DNA of 22,571 nt from an uncultured Clostridia bacterium (lineage in GTDB: Bacteria; Bacillota; Clostridia; TANB77; CAG-508). Numbering within the stretch: the stretch's first letter is position 1; each line of letters begins with the position of its first letter. Location of the stretch: assembly GCA_934122235.1 (NCBI GenBank), contig CAKOWE010000020.1, forward strand, positions 1 through 22,571, given 5' to 3'. The position numbers and the translations under genes are program-made. The notes beneath the pieces are model-generated. The model was not told the DNA's origin and did not search any database. It saw only the letters and a list, made by a program, of their open reading frames with translations. Positions 16,491 through 22,571 of this stretch are shown one piece after another.

Positions 16491-17381
16491 TTACTTTAAC
16501 TCATATTCTATTAAATCATAAAAATTATAAAACGTATATCCACAATCTCTAAAATAATCTATTACTTCTTGTAAAGTTTCATATGTTAAAATTTTATCTC
16601 CTGCATCATGCATTAGGACAACAACACTGTTTTTATTAACTGATGTATTCTTTATATATTGTACTAATTGTTCTTTTGTTCTATTTCCTGTCGCATCTTC
16701 ATTCAAGCAATTCCAATCAACATATAGAATATCGTATGAGCCAATATCTTTAGCATACTCTTTTTTTACTGCATTATATTTTCCACCGATAGATCCCCCA
16801 GGAAACCTAAATAAATGTGATGAATATTCTGGAACTTCAATAGCTTTTCTAATTGCTTCTTCTGTTTTATTATATTCATCTAATAGAGCTTGTTCACTTG
16901 AATATATTGATGAATAATTGTGAGAATATCCATGATTTGCTATATAGTGTCCTTCTTCATATGCTCTTTTTACTATTTGTGGGTTTTGTTCTACTCTACT
17001 ACCTAACGTGAAAAAAGTTGCTTTTATATCATTCTGTTTCAAAACGTCCAATATCAAAGGAGTAACATTACTAGAAGGTCCATCATCAAATGTTAAAAAC
17101 ACTCTCTTTGCATCCGCAGTTGACGAATACACTTTTTTTACATTTTGCCTACCAATTTCTGTCACAATTGGTATTCTATTTTTCTTTATTTCTGGCGTTT
17201 CTATTACATCTGTTTGTAAATTGCTCTCTAATAAGCTTTCATCTGACTTATTATTCATATTGTTTTTTGCTAATTTTATTCCTAAGAAGATGCTAAAAGC
17301 TATTACTCCTATAGCACAAATAACTAGTAAAACATGGCACCATCTTATTCTTTTCTTATACACTTTCAATTGATATTGCAT
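16491..17381 (-). CDS. Membrane-anchored NodB-type polysaccharide deacetylase
   Basis: The protein has a basic N-terminus, one membrane segment at about 15-37, a linker, and a NodB domain from about 92. All motifs are present (numbered from this start): TFDDGP with D99 and D100, the metal pair H150 and H154 in ANHGYSH, RFPGGS at 192-197, VDW with D222, and LMHDA with H258. It would remove acetyl groups from peptidoglycan or another extracellular glycan. An ATG nine bases upstream is possible, but AAAGGA lies only one base from it and ten bases from the ATG at 17381, so the second start (296 residues) is preferred. The LtaS-like gene follows. Confidence 0.93.
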   Translation of the reverse strand: MQYQLKVYKKRIRWCHVLLVICAIGVIAFSIFLGIKLAKNNMNNKSDESLLESNLQTDVIETPEIKKNRIPIVTEIGRQNVKKVYSSTADAKRVFLTFDDGPSSNVTPLILDVLKQNDIKATFFTLGSRVEQNPQIVKRAYEEGHYIANHGYSHNYSSIYSSEQALLDEYNKTEEAIRKAIEVPEYSSHLFRFPGGSIGGKYNAVKKEYAKDIGSYDILYVDWNCLNEDATGNRTKEQLVQYIKNTSVNKNSVVVLMHDAGDKILTYETLQEVIDYFRDCGYTFYNFYDLIEYELK

Positions 17382-17421
17382 TTTTATCATTTCCTTTTTT
17401 CAACATTATCTGACAAAACCT

Positions 17422-17450
17422 ATTATACTATATTATTTAATTTTTTTAAA
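17422..17450 (-). promoter_or_regulatory. Likely promoter of the deacetylase-LtaS pair
   Basis: A perfect TATAAT (17422-17427, read on the minus strand) has a weak TTTAAA at 17 bases spacing (17445-17450). It lies about 40 bases before the deacetylase start and below the ileS terminator, so it is well placed. Confidence 0.5.
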
Positions 17451-17544
17451 CCATATTAGCAATAAATTTCAAACTTCAAAAGGACTTTTGTAACTCTTTA
17501 TTTTTTATATTACTTCAAAAAAAGTACTTCTTTCTTTTATATAA

Positions 17545-17589
17545 TAAAAAACAGATTTAAAATACTTAAATTAATGTATTTTAAACCTG
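17545..17589 (-). terminator. Rho-independent terminator of ileS
   Basis: A 14-bp stem (17552-17565 with 17576-17589, one G-T pair) has a ten-base loop and is followed on the minus strand by a TTTTTTATTAT run. It begins 15 bases below the ileS stop. Confidence 0.9.
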
Positions 17590-17603
17590 CTTTGATAAAA
17601 TAT

Positions 17604-20351
17604 CTATTTTAGATTTTCACTACATCTATGACATATAGTTGGATTTTCTTTATCCTCTCCAACTGTTGTTGAATACATCCAGCATCTTTCACATTTTTCT
17701 CCTTGTGCCACTTCTATTTTAATGTCTTTTTTACCTTTTATTATTTCTAAATCTGATACTATAAATACTGGAATTAATTCCTTTTCAACATCTTTCAAGA
17801 ATTCATATTCTTTTTCTTCTGCACTTAATATTACTTTTGCATTTAATGAATGTCCTATTACTTTTTCTGCTCTAGCTTTCTCCAATTTTTTAGCAACTTC
17901 TTCTTTTAGAGAAACTATTTTTTCCCATTTTTCTTCTAATTCTTTATTATTATATTTTTCATTTAACTCAGGCCACTTTGTTAGCATTACACTTTCAAAT
18001 TTTTCTCCATCTTTATGTGGCATAAAACTCCAAATTTCTTCTGCTGTGTAACATATAAATGGAGCAAGCATAACAACTAGTGCTTGCAATATTTCATACA
18101 TAACACTTTGTGCAGCTCTTCTTTTTGTTGAATCTGGTTTAGAAGTATATAATCTATCTTTTATTATGTCTAAATAAAAATTACTCATATCTACAACGCA
18201 AAATTCATTTATATCATGATATACCGTATGGAATTCATATTCGTTATATCCTTCTGTAACTTTTTTTATCAATTGATTTAATTTTAGCAATGCAAATTTA
18301 TCAATTTCTTCTAATTCCTCATAAGGAACCGGATGGTTAACATCAAAATCGCTTATATTTCCTAATATATATCTACAAGTATTTCTTACTTTTCTATAAA
18401 CTTCTGATATTTGTTTTAAAATATCTTTAGATAAACTTATTTCATTTTTGTAATCTGATGATAAAACCCATAACCTTAATATATCTGCTCCATACTCTTT
18501 TATAATGTCTTGTGGGCTTATAACATTTCCTAAAGATTTTGACATTTTCTTTCCATGTTCATCAATTACAAATCCATGTGTTAAAACTTCTTTATATGGT
18601 GCCACTCCTTTTGTTGCAACAGATGTAAGTATTGAAGATTGGAACCAACCTCTATATTGATCATTTCCTTCCAAATACATATTAGCAGGAGGTAATCCAC
18701 GCTCTGCTAAAACAGCTTCATGTGTAGAACCAGAATCAAACCAAACATCCATTATATCTGTTTCTTTTTTGAAGTGATTATGTCCACATTCGCACTTTGC
18801 ATTTTCAGGCATTAATTCTTCAACACTCAATTCATACCAAGCATTTGAACCTTTTTCTCTAAATATCTTTTGAATTTTAGATATACTTTCATCTGTAATA
18901 TATTCTTTTCCACATTCTTCGCAATAGAAGATTGGTATTGGCAATCCCCATGTTCTTTGTCTTGAAATACACCAGTCAGCTCTATCTTTCACCATTGCTG
19001 TAATTCTATCTTCGCCCCATGCTGGTATCCATTTTACTTTTTTTATTTCTTCTAATGTTTTATCTCTAAATCCTTCAACAGATGCAAACCATTGATCTGT
19101 CGCTCTAAATATTATTGGATTTTTACATCTCCAGCAATGTGGATATGAGTGGTTTATTACTTGTTTATGTAATAAATAATTATTTTGTTCTAACCATTCT
19201 ATAATTTTATCATTAGATGCATCATATTTTAATCCTGCAAACATTCCTGCACCTTCTGTTTGATATCCTTTTCCATCAACTGTTACTACTATATCTAATC
19301 CATTTTTTAATCCACAAAGATAATCTTCTTTACCATACCCAGGTGCTGTATGAACAGCTCCTGTACCAGTATCTAACTCTACTAATATTGTATCGTCACT
19401 ACCTAATACAACTCTAGAATCTCTATCTATAAATGGATGTTTACATATAATACCTTCTAAATCTGAACCTTTAAATTGTTTTTCTATTTTATAATTCTCT
19501 ATTCCAGCTTGTTGCATTACATTATCGACCAAAGCTGATGCTATAATATACTTTTCACTTCCAACATTTACTATACTATAATCATAATCTCCACCAATTG
19601 TTATTCCAACATTTCCTGGTAATGTCCATGGTGTTGTTGTCCATATTACAAAATATGTATTTTCTGTATCAAATAATCCTTTTGCATCTTTCACTGCAAA
19701 TTTTACAAATATTGATGTTGTTTTGTAATCTGCATATTCAATCTCAGCTTCTGCTAAAGCTGTTTCACAATCTGTACACCAATACACTGGTTTTAATCCT
19801 TTATATATATATCCTTTTTTATACATTTCTCCAAATACGCCAATTTGTCTAGCTTCAAACTCTGGTTGTAATGTGATATATGGGTGTTCCCAATCACCTA
19901 AAACTCCTAATCTTTTGAAACCTTCTGTTTGTTTTTCAACAAAGCTTAGCGCAAAGTCACGACATGTGTTTCTAAATTTTGATATACCAATTTCATCTTT
20001 ATTTAATCCTAATGCTTGTATTGCTCTTTTTTCTGTAGGTAATCCATGAGTATCAAATCCAGGAATATAAGGAGTATAATACCCTCTTAAATTTTTATAT
20101 CTAATTACTGTATCTTTTAATATTTTATTTAAAGCATGACCTATATGTATTTCTCCGTTAGCATAAGGAGGTCCATCGTGCAATACGTATGGTTCATTTC
20201 CTTCATTTTTCTTTAATATTTTTTCATACAAACCATTTTCAAATAATTTTTCTTGTATTTTTGGTTCATTTTCTGGCAAGCTAGCCCTCATTGGAAAATC
20301 TGTTTTAGGCAAATTTAATGTTTTTCCATAATCTTTCTTTTCTTCTGACAT
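17604..20351 (-). CDS. ileS: Isoleucyl-tRNA synthetase
   Basis: This 915-residue class I synthetase charges tRNA-Ile. It has HIGH at 69-72, an editing (CP1) domain with WTTTPWTLPGN from about 237, KMSKS at 602-606, an anticodon-binding region, and a C-terminal zinc finger (C887, C890, C907, C910). The length and the zinc finger place it with the bacterial IleS type. GAAGGAGG precedes the ATG. The long leader holds a T-box, so expression should rise when uncharged tRNA-Ile accumulates. It has its own promoter and terminator and forms a single-gene unit. About twenty Trp residues are all encoded by TGG. The stop codon is TAG. Confidence 0.98.
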   Translation of the reverse strand: MSEEKKDYGKTLNLPKTDFPMRASLPENEPKIQEKLFENGLYEKILKKNEGNEPYVLHDGPPYANGEIHIGHALNKILKDTVIRYKNLRGYYTPYIPGFDTHGLPTEKRAIQALGLNKDEIGISKFRNTCRDFALSFVEKQTEGFKRLGVLGDWEHPYITLQPEFEARQIGVFGEMYKKGYIYKGLKPVYWCTDCETALAEAEIEYADYKTTSIFVKFAVKDAKGLFDTENTYFVIWTTTPWTLPGNVGITIGGDYDYSIVNVGSEKYIIASALVDNVMQQAGIENYKIEKQFKGSDLEGIICKHPFIDRDSRVVLGSDDTILVELDTGTGAVHTAPGYGKEDYLCGLKNGLDIVVTVDGKGYQTEGAGMFAGLKYDASNDKIIEWLEQNNYLLHKQVINHSYPHCWRCKNPIIFRATDQWFASVEGFRDKTLEEIKKVKWIPAWGEDRITAMVKDRADWCISRQRTWGLPIPIFYCEECGKEYITDESISKIQKIFREKGSNAWYELSVEELMPENAKCECGHNHFKKETDIMDVWFDSGSTHEAVLAERGLPPANMYLEGNDQYRGWFQSSILTSVATKGVAPYKEVLTHGFVIDEHGKKMSKSLGNVISPQDIIKEYGADILRLWVLSSDYKNEISLSKDILKQISEVYRKVRNTCRYILGNISDFDVNHPVPYEELEEIDKFALLKLNQLIKKVTEGYNEYEFHTVYHDINEFCVVDMSNFYLDIIKDRLYTSKPDSTKRRAAQSVMYEILQALVVMLAPFICYTAEEIWSFMPHKDGEKFESVMLTKWPELNEKYNNKELEEKWEKIVSLKEEVAKKLEKARAEKVIGHSLNAKVILSAEEKEYEFLKDVEKELIPVFIVSDLEIIKGKKDIKIEVAQGEKCERCWMYSTTVGEDKENPTICHRCSENLK

Positions 20352-20462
20352 TATTATTCCTCCTTCTTTTTATTTATTAAGTATGTATACACACTAGTTT
20401 GCATAAGTAAAAATCGCAACACTCATAAAACTTGTGCAAAAAATTTTATTCTTCCCTATGCA

Positions 20463-20717
20463 ATAAAAAATCCTTCATCCATATAGGACGAAGGATTCAA
20501 AATCTATTCCGTGGTACCACCTAATTTAAAACTTTATAATAAGTTCACTTTAAATTCATTTAACGCATAGATTACGACTTAATTTACTAGCATTTCAATC
20601 AAGCAACTAAAAGGTGATAATAAATAAATTATTATTCTGCCAAAATTTCAGCATACATTTGGCTCTCTAAAGATTTTACTTTATTTATCTTGTCCTTTAT
20701 CCTAGTTTTTAAATTAT
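20463..20717 (-). promoter_or_regulatory. T-box leader (tRNA-Ile-responsive) of ileS
   Basis: On the minus strand the leader has the order expected of a T-box. Stem I (about 20616-20690) is closed by GATAAATAAA with TTTATTTATT and has an AGTA loop-E-type motif and a GCCAAA/TTTGGC distal helix. The T-box sequence AGGTGGTACCACGG is at 20509-20522. The terminator hairpin is at 20469-20497, with an 8-bp outer stem and inner GTCC/GGAT pairs, followed by a T-run at 20463-20468. A plausible specifier is ATT at about 20627-20629, matching isoleucine, but I am not certain of the exact triplet. Uncharged tRNA-Ile would pair with the T-box bulge and favour the antiterminator. Confidence 0.93.
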
Positions 20718-20724
20718 GTTATTT

Positions 20725-20753
20725 ATTTTATCACTTTTTATTTTGATTGACAA
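20725..20753 (-). promoter_or_regulatory. SigmaA-type promoter for the ileS T-box leader
   Basis: TTGTCA (20748-20753) and TAAAAT (20725-20730) are separated by exactly 17 bases on the minus strand. Transcription would begin near 20717, just upstream of T-box stem I. Confidence 0.75.
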
Positions 20754-20809
20754 GAGTTATTGTAATTTTTATTATCTAAATTTAATGATATTAAAAGAAA
20801 ACTTATAAT

Positions 20810-20939
20810 AAGAATCCGGCATTATTTTTCACACCTTGGTGTTGCATTCTCACAAATAAAGTAATTGTAGTTTTCTCATTTACCCTACGCTTTGCTTTGG
20901 TTGATTGCTTACACAGTGTTTAAATAATATCGGATTCTT
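20810..20939 (-). ncRNA. Candidate structured RNA closed by an interrupted 16-bp stem
   Basis: The ends of this 130-base segment pair strongly: AAGAATCCG (20810-20818) with CGGATTCTT (20931-20939), then a 2x2 internal loop, then ATTATTT (20821-20827) with AAATAAT (20922-20928). About 94 bases lie inside, including a small ACACC/GGTGT hairpin near 20830 and an ACACTGTGT element near 20913. The interior is richer in G and C than nearby spacers and purine-rich on the minus strand, which is why minus is favoured; the plus strand is not excluded. No T-run follows directly, so it is not a simple terminator. I do not recognise a known riboswitch core. It lies between the surface-protein gene and the ileS promoter. 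Confidence 0.45.
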
Positions 20940-20950
20940 GTTAGCTTTTA

Positions 20951-20984
20951 CTAATAATACTAAATTTTAATCCTGTATTATTAG
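20951..20984. repeat. 10-bp inverted repeat below the surface-protein gene
   Basis: CTAATAATAC (20951-20960) and GTATTATTAG (20975-20984) form a perfect stem with a 14-base loop. It lies 40 bases after the surface-protein stop. It may end that transcript, although no T-run follows on the minus strand. Confidence 0.55.
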
Positions 20985-21002
20985 CCTTTATAATAATTTT
21001 TG

Positions 21003-21030
21003 ATTAATTAATTAATTAATTAGTTAGTTA
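21003..21030. repeat. Tetranucleotide tandem repeat (ATTA/GTTA, seven copies)
   Basis: Five ATTA units followed by two GTTA units run through the stop codon and last two codons of the surface-protein gene. On the minus strand the tract supplies extra in-phase stops. It marks a simple-repeat junction at the gene's 3' end. Confidence 0.8.
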
Positions 21031-22571
21031 CTTCTTAATTTATATTTACTTGCCCAGAAACCACTTAATTGTATTACCTTACTAGAATTATTTGGGTCTT
21101 CCCAGGTAAATGCTTCTGGTATTGTATAGCCATCATCTGCTGTTTCTTTTTCTTTTGGTATTAGTATTGCTTTTACTTTTTGTCCTACTGTTGATGTATC
21201 TAATACATACTCATATCTTGGTATCCATGTAAAATAGTTTGTTGCTCCATCATTTATTGTTACTATATTTGCCCACTTTTGCTCACTATAATCATACCAT
21301 GTTCCATTTATTTTACTTACATCTATTTCTCCTGTTTGTAATGTATTATCTGTACTTATAACTGCTCCATCTTTTAGTACATCTTTTATTGCTTGAGTAT
21401 GACTTTCGTTTCCACTATCATCATATGTTACTATATATGTTGTATCTACTCTAAATCCTGTTACATCTGGAGGAGCTATTTCTTGTAATACTACTTCTTT
21501 TGCAAATCCTGCTACTGTTCCGTTTGTTGTGCTCCACTGTTTTATTGCAACTGAATACGTTCCATATTCTGACACTGTAAATGTGTGTTCTCCGTTTTTG
21601 GTCATTGCTGCTGTTTGTAATATTTTTCCGTCTTTTATTAAATATGCCCTAAATTGTACTTCACTACTTGACGCAACTATGTTACTTACTCTTATTTTCT
21701 TTTCACTGCCAGCTACTGTAGCATCTAATCTTCTTGTACTATCATCTCTTAATTTATATTTGCTTGACCAAAATCCACTTAATTGTATTACTTTATTTGA
21801 GTTTGTTGGATCTTCCCATGTAAATGCTTCTGGTATTGTATAACCTGTATCTGCTTCAGTTTGGTTTATTGAAATAAATTGCACACTTGTTCTTTCATTT
21901 GCTGGCTCTAGTTTATATTCGTATCTTGGTACCCATACATAATAGCTTTCTTGTCCATTTTCTCTTACTACTATGTTTGCCCATTGTTGATTATCGTAAT
22001 TATACCAATCTTCTGGTGCTTCTTCTCCTATTGGTGTTGAACTTTCTTCATTTCCTAATTCATCATATACTACATAGTATGTTAGGTTTTTATTAAAGCC
22101 TGTTAAGTCTGGTACATTTGGTTCTACTCTTTCTTGTACTGTTACTTGTTGAGCTATTGTTCTAATTAAACTTCCACTACTATTTTTTACTACAATGTTT
22201 ACTACATAGTCTCCTGCTGGCACATTTTGATATGTATAGTTTCCTGTTAATGTTATTGGTGCTGTTCCTTCTACATACGTTGTACCACTTTGAACTATTC
22301 TTTTTCCATTTTGTATTAAGTACATTTCGTATGTATAGCTTGTTCCATAATGTGATAATACATTATTTACTCTTATTACTCCACTTCCTCCTGTTATTTC
22401 TGGAGTATAGGTTTCTCCTTCTCTTAATTTGTATTTACTTGACCAGAATCCACTTAGTTGTACTACTTTACTTGAATCATTTGGATCTTCCCAGGTAAAC
22501 GCTTCTGGTATTGTATAGCCATCATCTGCTGTTTCTTGTGTTTTTGGTATAAATACTGCTTTTACTGTTTG
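21024..22571 (-). CDS. Modular repeat surface-type protein, 5' end beyond the window
   Basis: The frame is open from the right edge (22571) to TAA at 21024-21026, at least 515 residues. An internal ATG at 22325 is not the start, because 82 sense codons in frame precede it. The visible part is modular. Blocks with GYTIPEAFTWEDP and QLSGFWxSKYKLR end at 22422, 21747 and 21033. The first two are each followed by an Ig-like beta domain, and the second and third are preceded by a WANIV...YYVWVPRYEY segment. The VPRYEY and SGFW motifs occur in many exported repeat proteins of Clostridia, with no firm function. The protein ends right after the third block, with no LPxTG signal or membrane anchor. 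Export is inferred only; the N-terminus is not seen. Confidence 0.85.
   Translation of the reverse strand, partial: QTVKAVFIPKTQETADDGYTIPEAFTWEDPNDSSKVVQLSGFWSSKYKLREGETYTPEITGGSGVIRVNNVLSHYGTSYTYEMYLIQNGKRIVQSGTTYVEGTAPITLTGNYTYQNVPAGDYVVNIVVKNSSGSLIRTIAQQVTVQERVEPNVPDLTGFNKNLTYYVVYDELGNEESSTPIGEEAPEDWYNYDNQQWANIVVRENGQESYYVWVPRYEYKLEPANERTSVQFISINQTEADTGYTIPEAFTWEDPTNSNKVIQLSGFWSSKYKLRDDSTRRLDATVAGSEKKIRVSNIVASSSEVQFRAYLIKDGKILQTAAMTKNGEHTFTVSEYGTYSVAIKQWSTTNGTVAGFAKEVVLQEIAPPDVTGFRVDTTYIVTYDDSGNESHTQAIKDVLKDGAVISTDNTLQTGEIDVSKINGTWYDYSEQKWANIVTINDGATNYFTWIPRYEYVLDTSTVGQKVKAILIPKEKETADDGYTIPEAFTWEDPNNSSKVIQLSGFWASKYKLRSN
21033..21131 (-). repeat. Protein-coding repeat, copy 3 (33 codons)
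   Basis: Encodes the block from GYTIPEAF to KYKLR. It closely matches copy 1 (22422-22520) at base level, including the flanking ATAGCCATCATCTGCTG stretch, and matches copy 2 less well. Confidence 0.85.
21747..21845 (-). repeat. Protein-coding repeat, copy 2 (33 codons)
   Basis: Encodes the GYTIPEAF to KYKLR block between two Ig-like regions. It is the most divergent of the three copies in its upstream flank. Confidence 0.85.
22422..22520 (-). repeat. Protein-coding repeat, copy 1 (33 codons)
   Basis: Encodes the GYTIPEAF to KYKLR block nearest the right edge. The module period is about 225 codons to copy 2 and 238 codons from copy 2 to copy 3. Confidence 0.85.

Noticed and set aside
22323..22325. 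Start codon of the surface protein at 22325
   Set aside because: The frame stays open upstream to the window edge and encodes another copy of the repeat block, so this ATG is an internal Met.
242..22571. Wide reassignment of UGA to Trp in this genome
   Set aside because: Trp in ileS, radA, the GH15 gene and others is always TGG and these genes are full length. An AT-rich genome with UGA as Trp would show many in-frame TGA codons.

Overview
The window is a very AT-rich, low-GC Firmicutes chromosome segment, most likely from a spore-forming or gut-type member of the Clostridia. The basis is the gene content (DisA, RadA, SpoIIIE/FtsK-type translocase, RqcP, a T-box-controlled isoleucyl-tRNA synthetase, an LtaS-like enzyme, a sortase), the strong AGGAGG-type ribosome binding sites and the A/T-ending codons. 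Genus and species cannot be fixed from the sequence. All genes lie on the minus strand except one sortase. No tRNA, rRNA, CRISPR array or complete insertion sequence is visible.

Reading the minus strand from the right edge: (1) 21024-22571, the C-terminal part of a modular surface-type protein built from repeats and open at the right edge. (2) 20352-21023, non-coding, with a candidate structured RNA closed by a long interrupted stem, then a promoter and a T-box leader. (3) 17604-20351, ileS, ended by a strong terminator. (4) 14487-17381, an envelope pair: a membrane-anchored NodB-type polysaccharide deacetylase and an LtaS-like phosphoglycerol transferase cut in two by an in-frame TGA. (5) 13243-14299, rsmD with its own promoter, plus a small coiled-coil protein and a terminator. 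(6) 2312-13041, a tightly spaced run: ftsK/spoIIIE-type translocase, an unknown 506-residue protein, a beta-CASP RNase (frameshifted near its 5' end), a GH15-type glucoamylase, radA, disA, and a membrane-anchored cyclophilin, closed by a terminator. (7) rqcP at 2009-2245. (8) On the plus strand, a sortase at 1347-2012 whose stop codon overlaps that of rqcP. (9) An Rpn-family nuclease at 242-1054. (10) At the left edge, a short GC-richer element holding a 20-codon ORF that encodes a His-Thr repeat.

The large cluster combines DNA translocation and repair (FtsK, RadA, DisA), c-di-AMP signalling (DisA), RNA processing (beta-CASP RNase) and glucan breakdown (GH15). Its close spacing suggests co-transcription. 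No wholly new system is evident. The best leads are the in-frame TGA in the LtaS-like gene, the candidate structured RNA upstream of the ileS T-box, the His-Thr micro-ORF element, and the uncharacterised protein between ftsK and the RNase gene.
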